Assembly: GCA_002898715.1 (NCBI GenBank) | Contig: BEIA01000011.1 | Location: forward strand, 1-34,176 | DNA length: 34,176 bases | Direction: 5' to 3' | Source of the DNA: a bacterium HR24 | GTDB lineage: Bacteria > Chloroflexota > Dehalococcoidia > SM23-28-2 > HRBIN24 | Shown here: positions 25,354-33,054 of the stretch, piece after piece | Layout of the letters: each line of letters starts with the position of its first letter | Numbering within the stretch: the stretch's first letter is position 1 | Made by a program: the position numbers and the translations under genes | Notes under the pieces: model-generated | Told to the model about the DNA's origin: nothing | Database searches by the model: none | The model's input: only the letters and a program-made list of their open reading frames with translations

Positions 25354-26864
25354 AGCGCCCTCTCCACGGGAATGCCCGCGCCGGGGCCCCGCTGCACCAG
25401 TCGCCCGCCCAGCCGCCAGGGGCTATCGCCCGCCAGGGGGGTAGTGCGGGGCCGGGCACGCCGCTGGTGCGCTAGCAGGGCAGCCAGCACGACGGCCGCC
25501 GCCTCCTCTGCCCCCCGCTCGGCCCGAGGCCGATAGTGCTTCTCGACATACCGGGTGTCCAGTCGCCCGGATACGAACCGGGGGTCCTCCAGCACCTGCA
25601 GGTGGAAGGGGATATTGGTGCTGATGCCCACGATCTTGAACTCGCGCAGGGCCCGCCTCATGCGGGCGATGGCCTGCCGACGGTCGCGTCCCCACGTGAC
25701 GAGCTTGGCGATGAGGGGGTCGTAGTAGTAGGTGACCTCCATGCCATCGTACAGGGCGCTGTCCACCCGCACGCCCGGGCCGCCCGGCACGCTGACGAAG
25801 GTCACGGTGCCCACCGAGGGCAGGAAGTTCTGGAAGGGGTCTTCGGCGGTGATGCGGCACTCGATGGCCCATCCCCGCAGCCGGATGTCCTCCTGCCGGT
25901 AGGACAGCCGCTCGCCCGCCGCCACCATGATCTGGTCGGCCACCAGGTCCACACCCGTCACCATCTCGGTGACGGGGTGCTCCACCTGTAGACGCGTGTT
26001 CATCTCCAGGAAGTTGATGCTCCCTTCCCTGTCCAGGAGGAACTCCAGGGTACCCACGCTACGGTAGCCTACGTGGGTCACGGCCCGGCGGGCCAGCTCC
26101 ATCAGGCGCTCCCGGAGCGCGTCGTCGACTGCCGTAGAGGGCGCCTCTTCGATGATCTTCTGGTGCCGACGCTGGATGGAGCACTCGCGCTCGCCCAGCA
26201 CCACCACGTTGCCGTAGGCGTCAGCGATGACCTGCACCTCGATGTGCCGCACCGGCTCCAGATATTTCTCCAGGTACACCACGCCGCTGCCGAAGGCGGA
26301 CGCCGCCTCACGGCGCGCCCGCTCCAGGGCAGCGGGCAGCTCCTCGGCGCGGAAGACGGTGCGCATGCCCCGCCCCCCGCCGCCTGCCGCCGCCTTCACC
26401 AAAATGGGGAAGCCGATGCGGGTGGCTGCCTCGGCCGCCTCCGCCTGGTCCGAGAGCTCCTGGGTGCCCGGCACCACCGGCACCCCCGCCTCCTGCATGA
26501 TGTGGCGCGCCCTCAGCTTGTCGCCCATGGAGCGAATGACTTCCGGCGGCGGCCCCACGAAGATGATGCCGTTGTCGAGGCAGGCCTGGGCGAAGTCGGC
26601 GTTCTCGGCCAGAAAGCCGTAGCCGGGATGGACGGCATCCACCCTCGCCTTCTTGGCCACCTCGATGATGCGGCGGATGTTCAGATAGCTCTCTCGGGCC
26701 GGCGGCGGGCCGATGCAATAGGCCTCATCGGCGTGGCGTACGTGCAGGTCGTTGCGGTCAGCCTCCGAATAGACGGCCACGGCGCGGATGCCCAGCTCGC
26801 GGCAGGCCCGCACCACCCGCAGGGCGATCTCGCCCCGGTTGGCCACCAGCAGCTTTCGGAACAT
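25335..26864 (-). CDS. accC: Biotin carboxylase subunit of acetyl-/acyl-CoA carboxylase
   Basis: This 509-residue ATP-grasp enzyme carboxylates biotin using bicarbonate and ATP. It begins with the family start FRKLLVANRGEIALRVVRACRELG, then HPGYGFLAENADFA, the glycine-rich loop KAAAGGGGRGM, GERECSIQRRHQKIIEEAPS and the metal/biotin site FLEMNTRLQVEH. The core ends near residue 445. The remaining 60 residues (RAERGAEEAAAVVLAALLAHQ...) extend towards the linker of acyl-CoA carboxylase alpha subunits. The ATG at 26864 has AGAAGGA 5 nt upstream. The biotin-carrier gene overlaps its end. It could serve fatty acid synthesis or propionyl-/other acyl-CoA carboxylation. Confidence 0.92.
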   Translation of the reverse strand: MFRKLLVANRGEIALRVVRACRELGIRAVAVYSEADRNDLHVRHADEAYCIGPPPARESYLNIRRIIEVAKKARVDAVHPGYGFLAENADFAQACLDNGIIFVGPPPEVIRSMGDKLRARHIMQEAGVPVVPGTQELSDQAEAAEAATRIGFPILVKAAAGGGGRGMRTVFRAEELPAALERARREAASAFGSGVVYLEKYLEPVRHIEVQVIADAYGNVVVLGERECSIQRRHQKIIEEAPSTAVDDALRERLMELARRAVTHVGYRSVGTLEFLLDREGSINFLEMNTRLQVEHPVTEMVTGVDLVADQIMVAAGERLSYRQEDIRLRGWAIECRITAEDPFQNFLPSVGTVTFVSVPGGPGVRVDSALYDGMEVTYYYDPLIAKLVTWGRDRRQAIARMRRALREFKIVGISTNIPFHLQVLEDPRFVSGRLDTRYVEKHYRPRAERGAEEAAAVVLAALLAHQRRARPRTTPLAGDSPWRLGGRLVQRGPGAGIPVERALWRRGT

Positions 26865-27028
26865 GCAGTCCTTCTATTCGCTCTTCAAGTTTCGCCTATG
26901 CCAGGCGTGGCAGCAAGGGCACCCCCGCCACCCTCACGACGCCTTCCCCTTTGCTCGCGGGCACGTCCCTGCCCTCGAAACGACAGAGAGGGGACCGTCG
27001 TGCTGCGGCAGGAGCGAGGCCGAGGGTC

Positions 27029-28780
27029 TCAGCCAGTTGCGGGGCGGGACTCGGCCGCCAGGCGGGAGGCTATCTCGTCCAGGGGAACGGTGCCCAGGTC
27101 TTCGCCCGAGCGCAGGCGCACGGCCGCTCCCCCCGCCTGCACTTCGCGGTCGCCCACGATGAGCATGTAGGGCACCTTCTGGAGCTGGGCGTCGCGGATC
27201 TTCGCCTGCATCCGTTCCTGGCGGTCGTCCACCTCCACCCGCAGGTCGGCCTCGCGCAGGCGCCTGGCCACGGCCTCGGCGTGGCCGAGGTGACGGTCGG
27301 CGATGGGTATCACCACCGCCTGCACCGGCGCCAGCCACACGGGAAAGGCCCCAGCGTAGTGCTCGATGAGGACGCCCATGAACCGCTCCATGGAGCCCAG
27401 CATGGCCCGATGGACCATGTAAGGACGCTGGCGGGAGCCGTCGGCGGCCACGTAGGTCATGTCGAAGCGCTCGGGAAGGTTGAAGTCGAACTGGACGGTA
27501 GTGCACTGCCATTCGCGGCCGATGGCGTCCACCAGCTTCACGTCGATCTTCGGGCCGTAGAAGACGGCCCCGCCCTCATCCACCTCGTAGGGCAGGCCCC
27601 GGTCTTCCACCGCCCGGCGCAGGGTGGACTCGGCCATCTGCCAGTCCTCCAGGGAGCCGGCATACTTCCCTTCGGCGTCGCGGGTGGACAGGTAGACCCT
27701 GAACTCGCGGAATCCGAAGGCGTCGAAGAAGAGCAGCATAAAGTCAAGGCAGCTTTCGATCTCCTCCTGCACCTGGTCAGGCCGGCAGAAGATGTGCGCG
27801 TCGTCCTGGGTGAAGCCCCTCACCCGCATGAGGCCGTGCAGCACCCCTGAGCGCTCGTAACGGTATACGGTGCCCAGCTCGGCCAGGCGGATAGGTAGCT
27901 CCCGGTAGCTGCGCACTCGCGACTTGTAGATCTGGATGTGGAAGGGGCAGTTCATAGGCTTCAGATAGTAGTCCTGTCCGTCCACGTCCATGGGCGAGTA
28001 CATGTTCTCCGCGTAGAAGTCCAGGTGGCCCGACGTCTGCCACAGGGTCGCCCGGCCGATGTGGGGGGTATAGACCAGGTCGTAGCCCCGGCGGAAGTGC
28101 TCCCGCCGCCAGAAGTCCTCGATGATGGCCCGCACGCGCGCGCCCTTGGGGTGCCAGTAGACCAGGCCGGGGCCGTACTCCTCGTGGAAGCTGAACAGGT
28201 CCAGCTCCCGCCCCAGGCGGCGGTGGTCGCGGCGCTGGGCCTCCTCCAGCCGGTGCAGGTATTCCTGCAGTTCCTCCTCGGTCTCGAACAGGGCGCCGTA
28301 GATGCGCTGGAGCATGGGACGCCGCTCATCGCCTCGCCAGTAGGCACCTGCCACCGACAACAGCTTGAAGGGGGGCACCTGGCCCGTGCGCTCCACGTGC
28401 GGCCCCTGGCACAGGTCGACGAAGTCGGCGTGGCGGTAGAGGCTGACGCTGTCGCCCTCGATCTCCTCGATGAGCTCCAGTTTGTAGGTCTGGTCGGCGA
28501 ACAGGCGGCGCGCCTCCTCCTTCGATATCTCGTCGTGGACGAAGGGGACATCGGAGGCTATGCGCTCCCGCATCAGCTCCTCGATGCGGGGCAGGTCTTC
28601 GGGCGTCAGCGGCCGCGGCAGGTCGAAGTCGTAGTAGAAGCCGGTGTCGATGGGCGGGCCTATGCCCAGCTTGGCCCCGGGGAAGAGCTTCAGCACCGCC
28701 TCGGCCATGATGTGGGCGGCCGAGTGCCGCATGCGATAGAGGCGCTCCTCCTTGGGCAGCTCGCTCAGCTTCCCGGACAT
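27029..28780 (-). CDS. thrS: Threonyl-tRNA synthetase lacking the TGS domain
   Basis: This 583-residue class II aminoacyl-tRNA synthetase begins directly with the N2 editing domain: HSAAHIMAEAV gives the HxxxH pair and DLCQGPHV the CxxxH pair. The catalytic core follows, with KPMNCPFHI, RYERSGVLHGLMRVRGFTQDDAHIFC and FYGPKIDVKLVDAIGREWQ, and then the anticodon-binding domain (QAVVIPIADRHLGHAEAVARRLR). Typical bacterial ThrRS is about 640 residues because of an N-terminal TGS domain of about 60 residues, which is absent here. I see no open frame upstream that could encode it. No clear ribosome binding site precedes the ATG at 28780. It lies 19 nt after the small membrane protein gene. Confidence 0.93.
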   Translation of the reverse strand: MSGKLSELPKEERLYRMRHSAAHIMAEAVLKLFPGAKLGIGPPIDTGFYYDFDLPRPLTPEDLPRIEELMRERIASDVPFVHDEISKEEARRLFADQTYKLELIEEIEGDSVSLYRHADFVDLCQGPHVERTGQVPPFKLLSVAGAYWRGDERRPMLQRIYGALFETEEELQEYLHRLEEAQRRDHRRLGRELDLFSFHEEYGPGLVYWHPKGARVRAIIEDFWRREHFRRGYDLVYTPHIGRATLWQTSGHLDFYAENMYSPMDVDGQDYYLKPMNCPFHIQIYKSRVRSYRELPIRLAELGTVYRYERSGVLHGLMRVRGFTQDDAHIFCRPDQVQEEIESCLDFMLLFFDAFGFREFRVYLSTRDAEGKYAGSLEDWQMAESTLRRAVEDRGLPYEVDEGGAVFYGPKIDVKLVDAIGREWQCTTVQFDFNLPERFDMTYVAADGSRQRPYMVHRAMLGSMERFMGVLIEHYAGAFPVWLAPVQAVVIPIADRHLGHAEAVARRLREADLRVEVDDRQERMQAKIRDAQLQKVPYMLIVGDREVQAGGAAVRLRSGEDLGTVPLDEIASRLAAESRPATG

Positions 28781-28799
28781 GACGGCTATCGGCGCGGGG

Positions 28800-29015
28800 C
28801 TAGTGTCGGAGGGCCCGCCGCAACAGGCGTCCCTGCACTACTGCCAGGGCCAGCCCCAGGGCGGCCAGCGCCAGCAACACGGCCATGAGCGGCCAGCGGC
28901 CCTGAGCGGCGGCCGCACCGGCAAAGGCTAATGCCGCCACCAGCATAGCCAGCGGCACGCCGACCAGCCAGAGGCGCAGCAGCCGGACGCTGGGGGGCTC
29001 CACGGGCCCGGTCAC
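28800..29015 (-). CDS. Small two-helix membrane protein, unknown
   Basis: A frame of about 71 residues encodes two hydrophobic helices (LWLVGVPLAMLVAALAFAGAAAA and WPLMAVLLALAALGLALAVV) separated by GQGR, and ends in a basic LLRRALRH tail. The start is uncertain: GTG at 29015 or GTG at 29003, neither with a good ribosome binding site. The frame stays open upstream through the tRNA gene, but that part cannot be coding. The two-helix pattern argues for a real protein. I do not recognise a family. Confidence 0.5.
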   Translation of the reverse strand: MTGPVEPPSVRLLRLWLVGVPLAMLVAALAFAGAAAAQGRWPLMAVLLALAALGLALAVVQGRLLRRALRH

Positions 29016-29049
29016 CGTCGTACCCCGATTCCCGGCCTGTAGACTCTGC

Positions 29050-29073
29050 GGGCCAGGGGCCCGGCCCTGGCCC
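29050..29073 (-). repeat. 9-bp hairpin after tRNA-Val
   Basis: GGGCCAGGG and CCCTGGCCC pair perfectly around a 6-nt loop, 20 bp after the tRNA 3' end. There is no T-run, but it may still end or stabilise the tRNA precursor. Confidence 0.5.
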
Positions 29074-29092
29074 GACACGCTCACTCGCTGGC

Positions 29093-29168
29093 TGGTGGGC
29101 GGTAGAGGACTCGAACCTCTGACCTCAGCGATGTCAACGCTGCGCTCTACCCTCTGAGCTAACCGCCC
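29093..29168 (-). tRNA. tRNA-Val (anticodon GAC), CCA encoded
   Basis: A complete cloverleaf can be drawn: acceptor GGGCGGT/ACCGCCC, D stem GCTC/GAGC, anticodon stem CAGCG/CGCTG with loop TTGACAT, a 5-nt variable loop, and T stem AGAGG/CCTCT with loop TTCGAGT. The anticodon GAC (29133-29135) reads valine codons GUC and GUU. The discriminator is A and the 3' CCA is encoded in the DNA. Confidence 0.97.
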
Positions 29169-29180
29169 ACTCCAGAGGGA

Positions 29181-29210
29181 ATGGTAGCGCCGCTGCGTCG
29201 AGGCGGTCAA
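29181..29210 (-). promoter_or_regulatory. Promoter of tRNA-Val
   Basis: On the minus strand the order is TTGACC (29205-29210), an 18-bp spacer, then TACCAT (29181-29186), placing the start about 6 nt before the tRNA 5' end. The -35 lies just after the purE stop. Confidence 0.65.
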
Positions 29211-29216
29211 GGCGAG

Positions 29217-29669
29217 CTAGCCGCCGGCCAGCTCGCGCCGGTACCCTTCTACCGCCTCTCGCACCCCCTCGTCGCTCAGGGACAGGATAGCGCCGGCCAG
29301 TAGGGCGGCATTGCGGGCGCCGTCTATCCCCACACAGGCCACCGGCACGCCCGGGGGCATCTGGACGATGGAGAGCAGGGAGTCCAGCCCCTGCAGGGCC
29401 GACCGCGCCAAGGGTATGCCGATGACTGGGAGCGTGGTCCAGGCGGCCACCACCCCGGGCAGGTGGGCGGCCATGCCGGCGGCGGCGATGATAACGCCGA
29501 TGCCCCGCTCGCGGGCCCCCTGGGCGAACTGGCGCACCTTCTCGGGGGTGCGGTGGGCCGACATGACATGCACCTCGCACTCGATGCCCAGGCGTTCGAG
29601 AGTCTTCTGGGCTTCCTCCACCTGGGGCAGGTCCGACTGGGAGCCAACTACGATCGCTACCTTGGCCAT
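29217..29669 (-). CDS. purE: N5-carboxyaminoimidazole ribonucleotide mutase
   Basis: This 150-residue class I PurE converts N5-CAIR to CAIR in purine synthesis. Hallmarks are VGSQSDLP near the N-terminus, [11 protein letters not shown] and [17 protein letters not shown]. The length is typical. The ATG at 29669 has AGGAGGAG 6 nt upstream. No purK is in the window, although a class I PurE normally needs one. purD lies upstream on the same strand, 186 bp away, so the two may be co-transcribed. Confidence 0.95.
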   Translation of the reverse strand: MAKVAIVVGSQSDLPQVEEAQKTLERLGIECEVHVMSAHRTPEKVRQFAQGARERGIGVIIAAAGMAAHLPGVVAAWTTLPVIGIPLARSALQGLDSLLSIVQMPPGVPVACVGIDGARNAALLAGAILSLSDEGVREAVEGYRRELAGG

Positions 29670-29855
29670 GCGCTGCTCCTCCTGGTTCCGCTCGTACCCT
29701 GCGCGTCCGCCACTGCTGCCTCGCGCTCACGTAACCGAAGACGGAGCGGCAACTCCGCAACGGCTCCGCTACAAGGCAGCCCGCCGGCGGGGGCGGCGCC
29801 GCTGCTAAGGCCGATTCTAACGACGCCCGGGCGCAGGGTCACGACCGGCGGGCGC

Positions 29856-31136
29856 TTACTGCACCTTGGCATCCTGGGCGGGGGCGGCGATGTCGCGGCG
29901 GTAGTGGGCGCGGGTGAAGTGGATGTGCTGGACGGCCCGGTAGGCCTTGGCCCGCGCTTCCGTCAGCGTCGGCGCCAGGGCCACCACCGTCAGCACCCGG
30001 CCGCCCGCCGTCACTACCGTGCCGTCGTCCCCAAGGGCGGTGCCGGCGTGGAAGACCAGCACGTCCTCCTCCACCGCGCCCAGGCCGTAGATGGGGTAGC
30101 CGGTGCGGTACTCGTCGGGGTAGCCGCCGGAGGCTATCACCACCCCCACGCAGGCGTCGGTGGACCACTCCACCGCCACCTCGTGCAGGCGGCCGTTGGC
30201 CACCGCCCAGGCGATCTCCAGCAGGTCGCTCTTCAATCGCGGCAGCAGCACCTGTGTCTCCGGGTCGCCGAAGCGACAGTTGAACTCCAGCACCAGCGGC
30301 CCCTGCTCGGTGACCATCAGGCCCGGGTAGAGGACGCCGCGGTAGTCTATCCCCTCAGCGGCCAGGGCGCGCACCGTCGCCTCGGTTATCTGCTGGTGGA
30401 CGAAGCGCTCGGTGGGCTCGTCCAGCCAGAGGGCAGGGCTGTAGGCCCCCATGCCGCCGGTGTTGGGGCCGCGGTCGCCGTCCAGCGCTCGCTTGTAGTC
30501 GCAGGCGAAGGGCATGGGCACCACCGTGCGGCCATCGGTGAAGGCGTGGGCCGAGACCTCCCGCCCGGCCAGCTTCTCCTCCACCACCACCGTGCGGCCG
30601 GCCGGGCCCAGGGCCTCCTCCACCATCAGCCGGTCTATGACCTCCAGCGCTTCCTCCTTGGACTCGCAGACGAACGCGCCCTTGCCACCGGCCAGGCCAT
30701 CGGCCTTGACCACTGGCGGCTCCCGCAGCGACTGCACGTAGTCGCGGGCATCGGTGCGCGAATCGAACACGGCGAAGGTGGGGTGGGGTATGCCGTAGCG
30801 GGCGACCAGCTCCCGCGCCCAGGCCTTGGACGCCTCGATGCGCGCCCCCGCCTGTCGCGGCCCGAAGACGGCGATACCCTCGGCCTCCAGGCGGTCGGCC
30901 AGCCCCCGAGCCAGGGGCTCCTCCGGGCCCACCACCACCAGCTCGACGCGATGCTCCCTGGCCGCCGCCACCAGCCCATCGATGTCGCCGGCCTTCACGT
31001 CCAGGTTGGCAGCTATGGCGGCGGTGCCGGCGTTGCCCGGGGCCACGAAGAGCTCTCCCAGCCTGGGCGACTGGCGCAGCTTCCAGGCGATGGCGTGCTC
31101 GCGGCCGCCGCCGCCCACCACCATGACCCGCCTCAT
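29856..31136 (-). CDS. purD: Phosphoribosylamine-glycine ligase (GAR synthetase)
   Basis: This 426-residue ATP-grasp enzyme joins glycine to phosphoribosylamine in step 2 of purine synthesis. It starts MRRVMVVGGGGREHAIAWKL and shows GPEEPLARGLAD, the ATP-grasp loop VKADGLAGGKGAFV, the signature GDRGPNTGGMGAYSP and LEFNCRFGDPETQVLLPRL. The ATG at 31136 overlaps the stop of the OsmC-family gene (ATGA), so translation is coupled. The frame is open further upstream, but only inside that neighbour. Confidence 0.95.
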   Translation of the reverse strand: MRRVMVVGGGGREHAIAWKLRQSPRLGELFVAPGNAGTAAIAANLDVKAGDIDGLVAAAREHRVELVVVGPEEPLARGLADRLEAEGIAVFGPRQAGARIEASKAWARELVARYGIPHPTFAVFDSRTDARDYVQSLREPPVVKADGLAGGKGAFVCESKEEALEVIDRLMVEEALGPAGRTVVVEEKLAGREVSAHAFTDGRTVVPMPFACDYKRALDGDRGPNTGGMGAYSPALWLDEPTERFVHQQITEATVRALAAEGIDYRGVLYPGLMVTEQGPLVLEFNCRFGDPETQVLLPRLKSDLLEIAWAVANGRLHEVAVEWSTDACVGVVIASGGYPDEYRTGYPIYGLGAVEEDVLVFHAGTALGDDGTVVTAGGRVLTVVALAPTLTEARAKAYRAVQHIHFTRAHYRRDIAAPAQDAKVQ

Positions 31137-31663
31137 GACGCCTTGCGCACCTCCGCCGTGACCGGGATGGGGTTGCTCAGGGCGAATACGGCCGGGCAGC
31201 GGGCCAGGGCCTCCTGCCGGGCCGCCTCCAGCTCCTCGGGCGGGGCATCGGTGTCGGCCTCGATGCTGAACGTCACGCCCTGTACCGTGGGCGCCTCGGA
31301 GACGCCGAAGGCACGGCCCAGGTCGAGCTGGCATTCGCCCGTGGCCCGCAGGCGGCGTAGCTGGATGCCCCGCGCCGAGGCGGCAGTGACGAAGGTGGCG
31401 GTGAAGCAGGAGAGGAGCCCCAGCACGCACAGGTGCAAAGGCCCCGGTCGGGAGCCCTTGCCGCCCATGAAGGTGGGCGAGTCCAGCTCCAGCTTCAGCT
31501 CCCCGTTCTCGAACTTGGCCGAGACGGTCATCTGCGGGCCCGAGGGGTCAGAGTTCCACTCCAGTTCGCCACGGTTGACGCGCCGGCCGCGGGCGGGGTC
31601 CCCAGCGATGGCCTCCGCCTCGCGCGCGACGGCGTCCACGTCCACATTGTTGACGACGGCCAC
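31133..31663 (-). CDS. OsmC/Ohr-family protein
   Basis: This 176-residue protein has the OsmC-like fold pattern: a beta-rich first half (KFENGELKLELDSPTFMGG), a central helix with a conserved-type cysteine (LHLCVLGLLSCFTATFVTAASARG), and a second half with a further cysteine (ALARCPAVFALSNPIPVTAEV). Some family members reduce organic peroxides through two cysteines, while others have unknown roles. The cysteine spacing here does not prove peroxidase activity. The GTG at 31663 has AGGAGGT 6 nt before it, which decides the start over upstream codons. It is coupled to purD by a 4-bp overlap. Confidence 0.8.
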   Translation of the reverse strand: MAVVNNVDVDAVAREAEAIAGDPARGRRVNRGELEWNSDPSGPQMTVSAKFENGELKLELDSPTFMGGKGSRPGPLHLCVLGLLSCFTATFVTAASARGIQLRRLRATGECQLDLGRAFGVSEAPTVQGVTFSIEADTDAPPEELEAARQEALARCPAVFALSNPIPVTAEVRKAS

Positions 31664-31680
31664 GGTTCCACCTCCTAGGC

Positions 31681-32022
31681 CTATTGTAGGCGCCGGCGAC
31701 GCCTGCGGGCACGGGGACGGGCCCCCTCGTCCATAACGGCCCGGTAGGCTGCCTGGGCCAGGGCCATGGCGGTGGCCTCGTCCAGGTCCGGCGGTACGGA
31801 GGCCCACCGCCCGAAGGGCACGCCCGGCCGGAGCATAAAAGGCTCGCCGCCCGCGGCCAGCAGGCGCTCGTACTCGGGCCCGCTCAGCCGCAGGAAGAGG
31901 CGGTCGTCATCGACGAAGGCGAACATGCGGCCGTTGGGCGCCAGGAAGCACCTGGCCCCGAACATGGGCCGCACCACCACGCCGGGGAGGGAAGCGATGA
32001 ATGTGAAGGAGCTGTTGGTCAC
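31681..32022 (-). CDS. TfoX N-terminal-domain-like protein
   Basis: This 113-residue protein matches the TfoX/Sxy N-terminal domain pattern, with VVVRPMFGARCFLAPNGRMFAFVDDDRLFLRL near the start and FMLRPGVPFGRWASVPP later. It ends in a very basic tail (RPRARRRRRRLQ). In gammaproteobacteria Sxy activates competence genes with CRP, but single-domain relatives are widespread and of unknown function, so no role in competence is claimed. The start is GTG at 32022 without a visible ribosome binding site. It lies between the restriction endonuclease gene and the OsmC-family gene. Confidence 0.75.
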   Translation of the reverse strand: MTNSSFTFIASLPGVVVRPMFGARCFLAPNGRMFAFVDDDRLFLRLSGPEYERLLAAGGEPFMLRPGVPFGRWASVPPDLDEATAMALAQAAYRAVMDEGARPRARRRRRRLQ

Positions 32023-32040
32023 GGTAGGTATCTTTAGAAT

Positions 32041-33054
32041 TTAGACAGGGATACCGTGCAGGCTCAGGCGCTTATGCAGATATTCACGCGCTGGGCGCTC
32101 TTCTGGCCGTTCGGGCACCCAGATTGTGTTGCATTCGAGCTCGCTCATGCTTTCCTCACCCTGGCTAACGCCTTCCCTTCTCAAGTTGGCGAGGTGCTGT
32201 CGGTTAACGCGTATGTGGTAGTCCGGATAGACGAGGAGAAGACCTGCGTCAAACGCTCTGTGATGCAGCGGACAGAGGCAAAGGCCGTTCCGCACTTCGT
32301 CCGTACTCCCCGGGACACTCACAGGCACGATGTGCGCCGCGTCCACCAGCTTGAGCTGGATACGACACACGGCGCATTGGCGCCGGTAAGCTCTCAACAC
32401 TTCTTCCCGAAATCTCCGTTCACGCATCCACCTTTGCACGCCCAAGATGACCGCTTGCCGCTCTCGAGGCAGGGATTCCACAACGGTAATGTCAGGGCCT
32501 GATTCAGTAGCTGCTGCCTCAAGAGCCAGTGCCTCATTTTCGCGCTTAAACTCATGCAAAGCAGCCTGATTGAGCGCGTAATTCATGAACTGGTCAGGCT
32601 TGAAGGCTATCGCCAAATCCCTGCTGTTGCGTCGATGAACCGACAGTCCGTTCTTGGCAGCGTCTTGGACAGCGGCGCCCCGAACCTGAATGGAGGGCGA
32701 GCGGCCAAATCGTCTGTGCTGCCAAGGATCGAAGCCTACAAAGACCTGCACCCCCTCGTGCCAGCCCAACAGGAGCGTGGTCTCGCCGGGAGTGAGGGAT
32801 AGTTGCTGGATTCCCGTGATCTGGATCCGCCACTCGTCCTCTGGGCGCACCGACCGGGGCCCACCTGGGGTGAGATTCCATACGTAGACGCGCAGCATCA
32901 ATTCGCTGGGAGGCTTTGAAGCCCGCAGCAGGAATGGGTGCTCATCGCTGATAATGAGGGCGTCCCAGCCAGACAGTTCTATGGCTGTGAGCACTCTGTC
33001 CAACAGATCACGCTTGCTTAGAGGCCGGCTTGGGGTCAGCTCTCTGCCGTCCAC
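32041..33054 (-). CDS. HNH endonuclease, probable Type II restriction enzyme
   Basis: This 337-residue protein has an N-terminal region of unknown fold (1-215; it includes a Trp-rich segment DPWQHRRFGRSPS and LAIAFKPDQFMNYALNQAALH) and a C-terminal HNH nuclease domain (about 230-285). That domain has CAVC, AAHIVPVS, NGLCLCPLHHRAFDAGLL, i.e. the catalytic His and the zinc-binding cysteines of the HNH_2 type. The gene overlaps the end of the methyltransferase gene by 19 nt; the GTG at 33054 has a weak GGTAGGT 5 nt upstream. This tight pairing strongly suggests a restriction-modification unit. Base composition is lower in G+C than in neighbours. The recognition site is unknown. Confidence 0.82.
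   Translation of the reverse strand: MDGRELTPSRPLSKRDLLDRVLTAIELSGWDALIISDEHPFLLRASKPPSELMLRVYVWNLTPGGPRSVRPEDEWRIQITGIQQLSLTPGETTLLLGWHEGVQVFVGFDPWQHRRFGRSPSIQVRGAAVQDAAKNGLSVHRRNSRDLAIAFKPDQFMNYALNQAALHEFKRENEALALEAAATESGPDITVVESLPRERQAVILGVQRWMRERRFREEVLRAYRRQCAVCRIQLKLVDAAHIVPVSVPGSTDEVRNGLCLCPLHHRAFDAGLLLVYPDYHIRVNRQHLANLRREGVSQGEESMSELECNTIWVPERPEERPAREYLHKRLSLHGIPV

Noticed and set aside
26865-27028. Promoter or terminator between thrS and accC
   Set aside because: A TTGCTG with a poor -10 (GAAACT) and a 4-bp stem after thrS were seen, but neither is good enough to call.
29731-29735. GTAAC upstream of purE as another GlnR site
   Set aside because: It stands alone with no partner at 11 bp on either side and is likely a chance match.
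31681-32022. TfoX-like protein as evidence for natural competence
   Set aside because: Only the N-terminal domain is present and no competence genes are in the window. Single-domain relatives are common and uncharacterised.
32041-33054. HNH gene as a homing endonuclease or intron element
   Set aside because: There is no interrupted gene or intron structure. It overlaps a DNA methyltransferase gene, which fits restriction-modification better.
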